64,000 bases of DNA from Mariaggregatimicrobium sp964498785 (GTDB lineage Bacteria > Zhuqueibacterota > Zhuqueibacteria > Thermofontimicrobiales > Thiofontviventaceae): positions 1 through 64,000 of the forward strand of contig CAZCJL010000002.1 in the NCBI GenBank assembly GCA_964498785.1, read 5' to 3'. The position numbers and the translations under genes are program-made. Shown here piece by piece: positions 1-8,744 of this stretch (position 1 is the stretch's first letter; each line of letters begins with the position of its first letter). The notes beneath the pieces were generated by a model that was not told where the DNA came from, searched no databases, and was given only the letters and a program-made list of their open reading frames with translations.

Positions 1-88
1 TACGACATAGCGGCAATCGCCCATATCTACCATAAAATATTGAGAAGATACATAATTTTAATATTAACTAACTATTATTTAATTACTT

Positions 89-209
89 ATTGAGCGGACT
101 GAAAAGACGTCCGCTCAATGTCTCGCTCTCCCGGCCAGCCGCCCAACAACTCCACTTCACCTGATAAAGTGAGCAAAAAGCGCCCACTTTAACAGGTGAG
201 CGAGACATT
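89..209. repeat. Nested inverted repeats (structured intergenic element)
   Basis: Two adjoining dyads are visible. A perfect 11-bp stem pairs 89-99 with 109-119 around a 9-nt loop. A perfect 12-bp stem pairs 117-128 with 198-209. Inside the second, 158-163 (cacctg) pairs with 193-198 and 166-171 (aaagtg) pairs with 185-190. An unpaired GC-rich stretch at 129-157 makes the second stem asymmetric. There is no T-run, so it is not a plain terminator. It could be a structured RNA, a small dispersed repeat or a protein site; the function is unknown. Confidence 0.6.
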
Positions 210-251
210 ATAAAAGGGACTTAAAACCTCATTAGTTTCTTTAAAAAGCAC

Positions 252-280
252 TTGATTTTTAATGGAGAAACAATTATATT
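252..280 (+). promoter_or_regulatory. Predicted sigma-70-type promoter for the SWIM gene
   Basis: TTGATT at 252-257 is followed by a 17-nt spacer and TATATT at 275-280. Transcription would start near 287, giving a leader of about 36 nt. The same TATATT -10 with a 16-17 nt spacer recurs at other promoters in this window. The rest of 1-322 holds the inverted repeats at 89-209 and no gene that can be supported. Confidence 0.55.
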
Positions 281-322
281 ATTTAATAATTTTGGTACAT
301 TTATATTTAGCGTCAATAAATA

Positions 323-814
323 ATGATTAATGAAACAGAAAAATATCCGATTTCACCAATGTTAACTGATATCAATCAACAGCAGGTTACGATATTAGAC
401 CAGGAAAATACCGATGGAAATGGATGGGATTACTATTGCAATGGCCATGTAATACATGCGATTGTTTTCGAAGATGAAATTTCGGCTATTGTTCGAGAAT
501 TTGTTAATGAATACAAAGTGAAAATAAAGGCAAACGAATATGAGGTTTCATGCTCATGCTCATGCCAGTCAGATAAAGTTATTTGTAATCATGTTGTTGC
601 TGTGCTATACTCCTGGGTTTACGATCAGGATGAATTTGCAAATGTGGGCGATTATATTAATCAATTAAATAAAATGGATAAAAAATCTTTAATTGATATG
701 GTTCAGCGCTTTTTAACGGATGATCCACAACATATTAAATATTTTATAAATAATGTTGATAATATCGATCAGGAATTAAACAGTTTAGAATTTGACTCTT
801 TAGGGTTTGAATGA
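323..814 (+). CDS. Small SWIM zinc-finger protein
   Basis: This 163-residue protein carries a SWIM-type zinc motif, CxC-x6-CxH, at C79, C81, C88 and H90, preceded by one more Cys at C77. SWIM domains bind zinc and are usually attached to SNF2-type helicases, MuDR-like transposases or larger nucleic-acid-binding proteins. Here the domain stands almost alone, followed by a charged helical tail. There is no signal peptide, so it should be cytoplasmic. The ATG lies behind a predicted promoter, and a terminator follows at 867-906, so it looks monocistronic. A nucleic-acid or protein-interaction role is inferred from the domain only. Confidence 0.85.
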   Translation: MINETEKYPISPMLTDINQQQVTILDQENTDGNGWDYYCNGHVIHAIVFEDEISAIVREFVNEYKVKIKANEYEVSCSCSCQSDKVICNHVVAVLYSWVYDQDEFANVGDYINQLNKMDKKSLIDMVQRFLTDDPQHIKYFINNVDNIDQELNSLEFDSLGFE

Positions 815-866
815 AATGTAACATTTTGATGATAATATTAACTTATTGTCACTGTTTCTCTTTAAA

Positions 867-906
867 AGCCGTTAGAAATATTCGTCGAATTCTAAGGGCT
901 TTTTTA
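867..906 (+). terminator. Intrinsic terminator after the SWIM gene
   Basis: The arms agccgttagaa and ttctaagggct pair with one mismatch around a short loop and run into a T-rich tail starting at 900. It lies about 50 nt past the SWIM stop codon. Confidence 0.7.
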
Positions 907-979
907 TTAAAAAAAAATATTATTCTGTCGATAAATTGAAAAGGTAAGTAAACGAAAGGATTCTGATAGGGAGACACAC

Positions 980-3427
980 ATGAAATTAGCTCGATTATTC
1001 TTGCTTTTTGTTGTTTTAACAAGTTGTTGTTATTTAAAGGGATTTGCTAATGATGTTACACGAAGCGAACTTTTTCCAATACCGGAAAATTTAAAACCAA
1101 ATGTAAAATTCTGGATCAAAGTTTATACCGAGTATAATCACAATCAAGTCATTTTGCACGATAATCAAAATTTGGATATCATTTATGAAGTTGTCGATAT
1201 GGATAATTTATTTAAAGGAGAAAACGTATCTAACAGGGATAAATGGAAGAAAATCCAGAGGATTAAGGATGAATATCGAGATATTTTAAGAAGTCTCGCC
1301 AGGAAAAATATCGCAAAACCCGAATCATTGAATGATGATGAGCGTAAAGTGTATGAGTTGTTTAGCCCAAATCAGGGTCGAAATGTGTTTTTAAATGCCG
1401 CAAATCGAATTCGGGGTCAAAATGGATTGAGAGATCATTTTAAAGAGGGCTTGATTCGTTCAGGTCGTTATATGGAACATATTCAGCGGACGCTTCAAAA
1501 ATATGATTTACCTATGGAACTTGCGGCCCTGCCACATGTCGAATCTTCATTTAACAATAAAGCCTATTCCAAATTCGGAGCCGCTGGCTTGTGGCAATTT
1601 ACACATAGCACTGGCAGATTTTATCTTGATATTAATTACACAGTTGATGATCGTTTTCATCCAGAAAAAGCATCAGATGCTGCCGCACGGTTGCTCAGAG
1701 ACAATTATAAAATATTAAAAACCTGGCCCCTTGCCCTTACTGCCTATAATCATGGCGCAAATGGAATGAAACGCGCTGTACGAATATTAGGCACACGTGA
1801 TTTCGGCGTTATCGCGGAAAAATATCGAAGCAGGCAATTCGGATTTGCATCACGAAATTTTTACAGCGAATTTTTGGCTGCGCTTCATGTGGCTGAAAAT
1901 TATAAAAAATATTTCGGCGATATTGTTTTTGATAAACCGCCCCGATATATAGAAATTGAACTGCCCAATTACATAAAATTATCAACCCTGACAAAGCAAC
2001 TGAATTTAAGTGTCGCTGATATTAAAGAATTTAATCCATCTTTAAGAAGAAGTGTATTAAGATCAACACGTCGATTACCTAAAGGATATAGAGTACGAAT
2101 TCCATACCAGGAATCATTTGATTTTGAGCAATTTTATGCTCAAATTCCTGGTGTAGAAAAACAGGATCACCAAATTGAATCCAACTGGTATCAGGTAAGA
2201 AGTGGGGATAATCTACGAAAAATTGCTCACAGATTTAATACAACCATCGATGAACTTCTTGCTTTGAATGACGAAATAGTCAATAGTCATCGAATTTACA
2301 TAAATCAAATTATTCGTTTACCAGGAGATGAAAACAGCGAGAAAAAGACAGAAAAAAGCTCCTCGGATCCTGGCACTAAAAAATTGCTCACAGAAAAAAG
2401 TGAAAAGTATCCGGAAGCAGATATCAAGTGGTATCAGATAAAACAGGGAGATCGGCTGGAAAAAATCGCCAATCAATATGGGTTATCTGTGGAAAAACTT
2501 ATGAAAATTAATAACATCCGTAACAAAAATCAGATCTATGCAGGGCAATTGTTAAAAGTGCAAAAAGAGAAATTAGATCAAATTAAATATGCAGAGACCG
2601 TTACTAAAGAATCTATCCACGGGTCTTCAGATAAGGTGACTTCGGAAAATATGACACGTGAAGTTGTTTTTTATACGGTTGAGCCGATCGAAAGAAAAAA
2701 TAGCTGGTATGTTGTTCAACCAGGCGATAATTTAAAAAAGATTGCTCAAAAAAATAATGTGTCTATAAATGATCTGATCAAAATTAATAATATTGAAAAT
2801 AAGCATAAATTAAGTGTCGGACAAACGTTAATTATTCCGCAATCTACTACATCTGCGGAAGATGAGGAAAAACAACTGGCTGTTGCAAATTATCCAGTTG
2901 AAGATAAAAATAACAAATCAGTCAATGCGGAAATTCTGGCGTCGATGACTGACTCGGAATCGAATGCGACTCAAATAAATGAAAAAAAACGTGATCCGGA
3001 TCAAACTACATTCCCTGTAGAAGACAAAATTTATGTAATGCCAGATGAAACATTAGGTCATTTTGCCGACTGGCTGAAAATTCCCACACAAAAATTACGT
3101 GAATTGAATGGATTATCGTTTTCACAGGAAATACAATTAGGACAACGTATTAAAATCCTCTACACAAATGTTAGAAAAGAAGAATTTGAACAAAGTAGAA
3201 TGGAATTTCATCGCGGTGTTGAGGAAGATTTTTTTACAAATTATCGAGTTGACGGAGTGTTAACACATAAGCTCAAAAATGGAGAAAATATTTGGTATTT
3301 AAGCAATGAAGTATATGAAGTACCCTATTGGCTTCTTGTGAAATATAATCCGAACAGTAATTTTAACAGATTAAGAAAAGGGGATGAAATTGTTGTCCCG
3401 ATTGTCACCAGTATTCGAGATAGTTAG
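980..3427 (+). CDS. mltD: Membrane-bound lytic murein transglycosylase D-like, with LysM repeats
   Basis: This 815-residue exported enzyme should cleave the MurNAc-GlcNAc bond of peptidoglycan, leaving 1,6-anhydroMurNAc ends. A hydrophobic signal peptide spans residues 1-24. The SLT domain lies roughly at 150-330; its catalytic glutamate is E188 in LPHVESSF, followed by the family motifs GAAGLWQF and ALTAYNHG. Three clear LysM peptidoglycan-binding repeats begin near residues 403, 484 and 576. Two degenerate ones begin near 684 and 763, and a further LysM-like segment lies before the first. The protein is longer than typical MltD because of the extra repeats. The start is supported by a GGGAG ribosome site ahead of the ATG. 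A terminator follows directly. Confidence 0.93.
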   Translation: MKLARLFLLFVVLTSCCYLKGFANDVTRSELFPIPENLKPNVKFWIKVYTEYNHNQVILHDNQNLDIIYEVVDMDNLFKGENVSNRDKWKKIQRIKDEYRDILRSLARKNIAKPESLNDDERKVYELFSPNQGRNVFLNAANRIRGQNGLRDHFKEGLIRSGRYMEHIQRTLQKYDLPMELAALPHVESSFNNKAYSKFGAAGLWQFTHSTGRFYLDINYTVDDRFHPEKASDAAARLLRDNYKILKTWPLALTAYNHGANGMKRAVRILGTRDFGVIAEKYRSRQFGFASRNFYSEFLAALHVAENYKKYFGDIVFDKPPRYIEIELPNYIKLSTLTKQLNLSVADIKEFNPSLRRSVLRSTRRLPKGYRVRIPYQESFDFEQFYAQIPGVEKQDHQIESNWYQVRSGDNLRKIAHRFNTTIDELLALNDEIVNSHRIYINQIIRLPGDENSEKKTEKSSSDPGTKKLLTEKSEKYPEADIKWYQIKQGDRLEKIANQYGLSVEKLMKINNIRNKNQIYAGQLLKVQKEKLDQIKYAETVTKESIHGSSDKVTSENMTREVVFYTVEPIERKNSWYVVQPGDNLKKIAQKNNVSINDLIKINNIENKHKLSVGQTLIIPQSTTSAEDEEKQLAVANYPVEDKNNKSVNAEILASMTDSESNATQINEKKRDPDQTTFPVEDKIYVMPDETLGHFADWLKIPTQKLRELNGLSFSQEIQLGQRIKILYTNVRKEEFEQSRMEFHRGVEEDFFTNYRVDGVLTHKLKNGENIWYLSNEVYEVPYWLLVKYNPNSNFNRLRKGDEIVVPIVTSIRDS

Positions 3428-3450
3428 AATTATCAGGCTGTTTTTTTAAA

Positions 3451-3483
3451 AAGGTCGTTTTTTTGAGAAGACGGCCTTTTTTT
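3451..3483 (+). terminator. Intrinsic terminator after mltD
   Basis: An 8-bp stem (aaggtcgt with acggcctt, one G-U pair) closes an 11-nt loop and is followed by seven or more T residues. It separates mltD from the NamZ-like gene. Confidence 0.8.
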
Positions 3484-3569
3484 GTAAAAAAATTATTGCT
3501 AAATTGAAATTAATTTTGTATCTTTTTTTATTGATATTTAATGTTTTATATAGAAATGAATTAATTAAT

Positions 3570-4826
3570 ATGAAACAACAAGTTAAAATTATCATTTTCA
3601 ATCTTCTTTTCCTTGCTCTGGTCGGTTGTTCAAATAATCGATCCAGGAAACCAGTTGAATTAGGTCTTGATGTCATCCAAAAAAATCAGTTTGCATTATT
3701 AAAAAATAAAAAAGTTGGCGTCATTACTAATCAAACAGGGATTGATTCCAGAGGTCAGCATATTGCGGATATTCTTCATTCAGCGCCAGATGTCGAATTA
3801 GTTGCGCTTTTTGGTCCGGAACATGGAATTCGCGGGAATATAGAAGGCGGATTCACTGTTTCAAAAGAAATTGATGAACAAACTGGCGTTCCTATTTTCA
3901 GCCTTTACGGGGAAACGAAAAAACCAACATCAGCAATGCTGCAAAATATCGATGTGTTGATATTCGATATCCAGGATGTGGGCGCACGGTTTTATACTTA
4001 TATCAGTACAATGGCATTAGCCATGGAAGCAGCAGCAGAAAATAATATTCTGTTCGTAGTTCTTGATCGACCCAATCCGATTACCGGAAGTATTGTAGAA
4101 GGGCCGGTATTACAAGAAGAATTTAAGTCTTTTGTCGGTATTCACACCATTCCCTTGAGACATGCCATGACAGTCGGTGAGTTAGCAATGCTGTTTAATG
4201 AAGAAGGCTATTTAAAGGATGGTATTCGAGTTGAATTAATTGTCGTTCAAATGAATAATTGGCATCGGGGTACCTGGTACAGCGAACTCGGCTTGCAATG
4301 GATTCGGCCGTCTCCGAATATGCCAGATCCTGAAACAGCCGTGCTGTATCCGGGAATCGGATTGTTGGAAGCAACCCTGATATCAGAAGGTCGGGGAACA
4401 TCAAGACCATTTAAAATTATCGGCACTCCATGGCTGAATAACGTCACATTGCTGAAAGAACTTGAAAAAGTCGATTTTGATGAGATTTCCCTCGATACAA
4501 CATCTTTCGTTCCGGTAGATATGCCTGGTGCGGCTGTAAATCCAAAGTTTGAAGGATTAAAATGTAACGGACTGCTGATTTCGGCCACCAAACCAACATC
4601 TTTCATGTCTGTAGAATTTGGTGTGCATTTGATATGCTTAATCAAGCAAATGCATCCTGATAAATTTGGCTGGCGCTCTGTCCGGAGTATTGATATTATG
4701 GCCGGAACAGACGAATTTCGGAAATCGGTAGACAAAGGTATTTCTGCTGAAGAAATATTATCCTCATTTGATTCGGATTTGGAAATATTTATGGCGGTTC
4801 GCGATAAATATTTGCTCTATGAATAG
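3570..4826 (+). CDS. NamZ-like exo-beta-N-acetylmuramidase lipoprotein (DUF1343, GH171)
   Basis: The 418-residue protein belongs to the DUF1343 family, whose characterised member NamZ releases MurNAc from the non-reducing ends of peptidoglycan fragments. The segment GVITNQTGID and the family motif GPEHG (E84, the likely catalytic acid region) are present, with the later DRPNPI and GRGTSRPF blocks. I chose the ATG at 3570 rather than one 22 codons upstream because it gives a clean lipoprotein signal with lipobox LVGC (C20). The protein is therefore probably anchored in the envelope. Its stop overlaps the next start (ATGAATAG). A paralogue lies at 9318-10571 on the other strand. Confidence 0.88.
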   Translation: MKQQVKIIIFNLLFLALVGCSNNRSRKPVELGLDVIQKNQFALLKNKKVGVITNQTGIDSRGQHIADILHSAPDVELVALFGPEHGIRGNIEGGFTVSKEIDEQTGVPIFSLYGETKKPTSAMLQNIDVLIFDIQDVGARFYTYISTMALAMEAAAENNILFVVLDRPNPITGSIVEGPVLQEEFKSFVGIHTIPLRHAMTVGELAMLFNEEGYLKDGIRVELIVVQMNNWHRGTWYSELGLQWIRPSPNMPDPETAVLYPGIGLLEATLISEGRGTSRPFKIIGTPWLNNVTLLKELEKVDFDEISLDTTSFVPVDMPGAAVNPKFEGLKCNGLLISATKPTSFMSVEFGVHLICLIKQMHPDKFGWRSVRSIDIMAGTDEFRKSVDKGISAEEILSSFDSDLEIFMAVRDKYLLYE

Positions 4827-5424
4827 AAGATTATTGTGGGATATAAAGGCGTGGCTATATTTATACTTTCGCAGGATGTTTCCGTTTGGAATTTTTCTAA
4901 GGCAGGAAAATAAAGCATTAGAATATTTACTTGCGCAAATTCCGCGGAAAAAGGGGACCGTTATCGATCTTGGAACCGGGCTTGGAAATTCCCTTACTTT
5001 TATTCAATCCGATTTTAGGCGCATTGGAATCGATTTGAATTTTCGTATGTTAGATTTTGCGAAACAACGGAATGGTGGGTATTACATTCAAAGCGACGTA
5101 TTAAATACAGCCATTAAAAATGAGAGTGCAGATATCGTTTTAATGTGCGGTTTATGGGAATATATAAAAGATCGTTACGCGCTGTTGAGCGAAATTGAGA
5201 GAATAATAAAACACAATAGTTACGCATTAATTACGTTTTCACCGCCCGGGTTTTTAACTGGATTAAGAATATTTTTCGGATTGAAAATTTATCCGATAAC
5301 CGATGAACAAATGCGCGAATATATGTTAGAAAATGGTTTTAAAATTATGGCATTATGTCGATGCACGCTACAGCATCAAATATTAATAAAAAAATCAGAA
5401 GCCAATGGAACCAGTCAGATTTGA
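4819..5424 (+). CDS. Class I SAM-dependent methyltransferase
   Basis: This 201-residue cytoplasmic protein shows a Rossmann-type methyltransferase fold: motif I VIDLGTGLGNS, an acidic GIDLN strand for ribose binding, and a motif IV-like DIVLMCGLWEYI. The substrate cannot be read from the sequence. The ATG at 4819 overlaps the stop of the NamZ-like gene by 8 nt, suggesting translational coupling, and the 3' end overlaps the TPR gene by 20 nt. An upstream in-frame ATG at 4768 lies inside the previous gene and is less likely. Small-molecule or quinone-type methylation is possible, but nothing points to one target. Confidence 0.8.
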   Translation: MNRRLLWDIKAWLYLYFRRMFPFGIFLRQENKALEYLLAQIPRKKGTVIDLGTGLGNSLTFIQSDFRRIGIDLNFRMLDFAKQRNGGYYIQSDVLNTAIKNESADIVLMCGLWEYIKDRYALLSEIERIIKHNSYALITFSPPGFLTGLRIFFGLKIYPITDEQMREYMLENGFKIMALCRCTLQHQILIKKSEANGTSQI

Positions 5425-6835
5425 AATCGTCGATGATTCGGCAAGTTCACGACAAAAAAAAGGAGATTCCAGAAAGCGAAAATTTAGCAGTTTTGATCGC
5501 CTGCTAAATAATTCGCAACGCATTACAAAATTGTTTACATCTCGTTCAGAGCTTAAAAAACTTCGCTTTGATGAATTGGACATGTTGCGAGACGTGCGTG
5601 AGCTGGTTGAAGCTGATGATTTGAAATTTGAAGAATTCAAAAATCCCTCGTTATATCGCCGAGAAATCCGTTCCATAATTCTACCCAAATATTTAACAAA
5701 TGAATTTGTGAAAACATGTTATGAGAAAATCCTGTCTCAATTAATTAAATCCTCGGCAAAGACCATAGATCAGGATGCTTTGATGACTGCATTGGTATTT
5801 TTGCAATCGCATACAGACCTTGGTGTGCCGGCAGAGGATAACCCATTATGGGAAATTATCTTTAATTTATCCATAAAAGACGGATTCCGTTTTGTTGATT
5901 CTCTTTCTGCATTGTTTGAAGGACTGGACACAGTTGAGGGGCAGTCCCCCGATGGTTATCAGCAGGAACCAGTTGAGTTAAAAATTACCAAAGAAATTTG
6001 TCAATGGCCTATTTTTTGGCGTCAGGTTGTTGAACATGAAAATGTACGCCCTTACGAGGCGTTGGTATCGCAAATTTTGCGAGGCGATTTGATAATTGAT
6101 TTGTATTTTGACGAAATAATTCATATTCCATTGTTGCTGCATCGGTTATTTAAAGATCAAGTGTCCGATAAAAATTTTCTGTCTGAAGATATCTCGGAAA
6201 TTGAAAAGGAATTTATTTCCAGAAATGTTTTTAAAAATATATTGCGATGTGCGGAAATCGATATCCCACCTCTGGTCACGAAATTAATTGAACGGATTAA
6301 ACGCGCTAAAAAAGCGGCTGTAAAAGCGAAAGATAAAGAAAAAACAGAACAATTTGCAACATTAATCAAAACGCTACAAAAAAATAAGAATGTAACTCAA
6401 AATACATTCATACTTACGCTGTTAATTGCAAAAATAAGTATCAAGAAATATTGGGACAATAAACGAGACTTTTTTGCATTTCTGACAATTTTTAAGAACC
6501 CCGAGGAGCCGCGCAGTTATTTTGATCTTTCACAAATTATGTATAAACAAAAATATTTCGATTCAATTGAAACTGTGCTAAACTGTGCAATTGAACTGAA
6601 TCCGGATCAATTTTGGGGATATTGGGGTTTGGGCAATTTTCAGTTGAAACAAAATCAATTTGCAGAAAGCAAAAAGAATTTAACTAAAGCGCTGACGATT
6701 GTTCAGCATCTTGAAATAAAAACTCCAGGCAAGTTGAAGCGGGAATTATTTTTAATAAAAGAAGATATGAAAAAATTAAATACAAACAAAATGAAACATC
6801 AAACGAGCACTCACCATCAAATTGATTTATTTTAA
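5405..6835 (+). CDS. Uncharacterised protein with C-terminal TPR repeats
   Basis: I do not recognise this 476-residue protein as a named family. The N-terminal 60 residues are basic and rich in Arg, Lys and Ser. The middle is helical, with a Lys-rich stretch near 295-320. The C-terminal 100 residues contain two TPR-like units, including IELNPDQFWGYWGLGNF, typical of protein-protein interaction scaffolds. There is no signal peptide. It overlaps the methyltransferase by 20 nt at its start, and its last 4 nt overlap the convergent agmatinase gene. Co-translation with the methyltransferase suggests a shared role. Confidence 0.75.
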   Translation: MEPVRFEIVDDSASSRQKKGDSRKRKFSSFDRLLNNSQRITKLFTSRSELKKLRFDELDMLRDVRELVEADDLKFEEFKNPSLYRREIRSIILPKYLTNEFVKTCYEKILSQLIKSSAKTIDQDALMTALVFLQSHTDLGVPAEDNPLWEIIFNLSIKDGFRFVDSLSALFEGLDTVEGQSPDGYQQEPVELKITKEICQWPIFWRQVVEHENVRPYEALVSQILRGDLIIDLYFDEIIHIPLLLHRLFKDQVSDKNFLSEDISEIEKEFISRNVFKNILRCAEIDIPPLVTKLIERIKRAKKAAVKAKDKEKTEQFATLIKTLQKNKNVTQNTFILTLLIAKISIKKYWDNKRDFFAFLTIFKNPEEPRSYFDLSQIMYKQKYFDSIETVLNCAIELNPDQFWGYWGLGNFQLKQNQFAESKKNLTKALTIVQHLEIKTPGKLKRELFLIKEDMKKLNTNKMKHQTSTHHQIDLF

Positions 6836-7695
6836 GAATAAAAGTAACCAATCATTTTATACAATAGTTTTGCGCATGTAAAACTTTCGGCGTTGTGATG
6901 ATGTTTTGGAGAAAATTCCACCAAATCAAATCCGACGACTTGTTTTTTTTGTTGTGAAATATTTTTTAATAATTCAAGCATCGTATACCAGGTTAATCCT
7001 CCGGGTTCGGGCGTTCCTGTGTGTGATATTATGGTCGGGTCAAACACGTCGATGTCTAGTGTGATGTATATTTTATCATTCAGAGACGATACTACTTCCT
7101 CAATCCAGTTATCTGTATTGTGCAAGTCTTTGGCATAATGAATTTTCAGCCTTTCTTTTGAAATGAGGTCAGCCTCTTCCACGGATAAACTGCGAATACC
7201 CACAGATACGAAATCTATTTCCTGTTCAAAAATGCGTTTCATAACGCAGGCGTGAGAATCTAAACTGTTCTGATATGTGTGCCGGAGATCGGAGTGCGCA
7301 TCCAGATGAAGCACTGAAAAATGTTGTTGATATATCTGCTTAAAGGCTTTTACAGGTGCAATGGAAAGTGAATGTTCGCCACCGATTATCACCGGATACT
7401 TGCCGTCTCGGGAAACCTGGTAAACCTCAGCTTCCAACTCATTCAGAAATTTTGGCTGTGAAAGCTCCGGTTGAATTTCCGATGAAGTATGAATGCCAAT
7501 TTTATACTGTTCTTTGACAAGCTCTTCATCGTAAAGTTCTACATACGATGAGGCCCTAAGAATTTCTTCAGGGCCTTTGCGTGTTCCTCTTCCATACGAA
7601 ACAGTTGCTTCCAGGGGGGCAGGAATAATGATGACTTTAGCTGCCGTGTATGTGACTTCAGGTATGTCATTTCCAAGAAATCGAAATTTGATCAT
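6832..7695 (-). CDS. speB: Agmatinase / ureohydrolase family protein
   Basis: The 287-residue enzyme has the ureohydrolase dimanganese ligands in order: GGEHS, DAHSD and DIDVFDP. Agmatinase hydrolyses agmatine to putrescine and urea; some relatives act on N1-aminopropylagmatine or other guanidino compounds. Context supports a polyamine role. Its start overlaps the stop of the deoxyhypusine-synthase-like gene (ATGA), and that gene in turn overlaps the arginine decarboxylase. It is therefore the last gene of a three-gene operon. The exact guanidino substrate cannot be decided from the sequence. Confidence 0.9.
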   Translation of the reverse strand: MIKFRFLGNDIPEVTYTAAKVIIIPAPLEATVSYGRGTRKGPEEILRASSYVELYDEELVKEQYKIGIHTSSEIQPELSQPKFLNELEAEVYQVSRDGKYPVIIGGEHSLSIAPVKAFKQIYQQHFSVLHLDAHSDLRHTYQNSLDSHACVMKRIFEQEIDFVSVGIRSLSVEEADLISKERLKIHYAKDLHNTDNWIEEVVSSLNDKIYITLDIDVFDPTIISHTGTPEPGGLTWYTMLELLKNISQQKKQVVGFDLVEFSPKHHHNAESFTCAKLLYKMIGYFYS

Positions 7696-8744
7696 AGAAT
7701 TTTATTTTCAAATTTTGTCATGAATTCAGGAATGTTATCATATAATTTTTTGGGCTCACGAGCGTTCATTTCGTTCAATACATAACCAGCCAGTATCGGA
7801 AGTGAAATGGTAGCATCACTATAAACAACAACGCTATTCTTCAACTCGTTCGGATTAATTTTACCCCAGGAAACAGCTTCGCTGGGCGTTGCTCCGCTTA
7901 AGCCGCCCCAATGAGGCGCATCAGTGGAAATTTGAATGTCAAAATCATGGCCGATATGCGGAAGCCCGGCAATTTGGCTGATGAATGGCTGTGTTTGTAA
8001 ATAGAAGTTTTTGGGCGATCCGCCTCCGACGATTATCACGCCGTTTTTGTTGCTATTAAAAACGATTGCCGCAGTTTCCAATACATCCAGATTCGGATCG
8101 ACAATAATATTTTTACCTTTGTAACGAAGGTAAGCAACGTTCATTCCAATGGAAGAATCACCCGGCGAACTCGTATAAACAGGAACATTAAATTTCGCTG
8201 CCACCGCAAGAATTGATTTTTCAGGTGAATGTGATTTTTCCAGTAATTTATTCCCGAGATGATGATGAAGTTGCGCTGTTGACACGGGTTTTTTATTCGG
8301 GAAATCTAATAACGCTTCCTGAATATATTTATCAGTTTTCAATAGTAAATCTTCTGTGATAAAAATATCGTAAATACGTTCGATACCCGCTTCGAAAAGT
8401 TCAATGTCATCGACTTGAAAATCGCCTTGATGGACTGCAAGATCCAGCGCAAAATGCATGTCGTGATATAAGTTTGCGCCGGTACTGATAATCATATCAA
8501 TGAAACCATGCTCAATCAGTGTGATGATGACGCCTCCCATCCCTGCCGGGGTCATGGCGCCGGAAAGAGTAACACAGATGGAAGTGTTTTCCTGGATCAT
8601 TTTTTTGTACAGCAGTGCGGCTTCTCCAAGCCGTCCTCCCTGGAATGAGCCTGAGACATTGTATAATTTAACCAGGTCGGAAATTGTTCCACCCCTTTTG
8701 ATTTGAGCAGGTTCTATTCGTGGTTTAATTAAAAATTTTTTCAT
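7692..8744 (-). CDS. Deoxyhypusine synthase-like protein (bacterial)
   Basis: This 350-residue protein matches the deoxyhypusine synthase family, including VTLSGAMTPAGMGG near the NAD site and EAVSWGK near the C terminus. K295 of that motif corresponds to the catalytic lysine that carries the aminobutyl group. Bacteria lack the eukaryotic/archaeal target eIF5A, so bacterial members are thought to make a polyamine such as homospermidine or spermidine. I chose the ATG at 8744, which overlaps the arginine decarboxylase stop in an ATGA arrangement; an in-frame upstream start at 8789 would lie well inside that gene. Operon position between arginine decarboxylase and agmatinase supports polyamine synthesis. 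Confidence 0.87.
   Translation of the reverse strand: MKKFLIKPRIEPAQIKRGGTISDLVKLYNVSGSFQGGRLGEAALLYKKMIQENTSICVTLSGAMTPAGMGGVIITLIEHGFIDMIISTGANLYHDMHFALDLAVHQGDFQVDDIELFEAGIERIYDIFITEDLLLKTDKYIQEALLDFPNKKPVSTAQLHHHLGNKLLEKSHSPEKSILAVAAKFNVPVYTSSPGDSSIGMNVAYLRYKGKNIIVDPNLDVLETAAIVFNSNKNGVIIVGGGSPKNFYLQTQPFISQIAGLPHIGHDFDIQISTDAPHWGGLSGATPSEAVSWGKINPNELKNSVVVYSDATISLPILAGYVLNEMNAREPKKLYDNIPEFMTKFENKIL

Noticed and set aside
117..209. Integron attC-like site suggested by gcccaac inside an asymmetric stem
   Set aside because: The matching GTTRRRY end is absent and no integrase or cassette array is present.
4247..4735. 162-codon antisense frame inside the first NamZ-like gene
   Set aside because: It is fully covered by a real gene and has no ribosome site.
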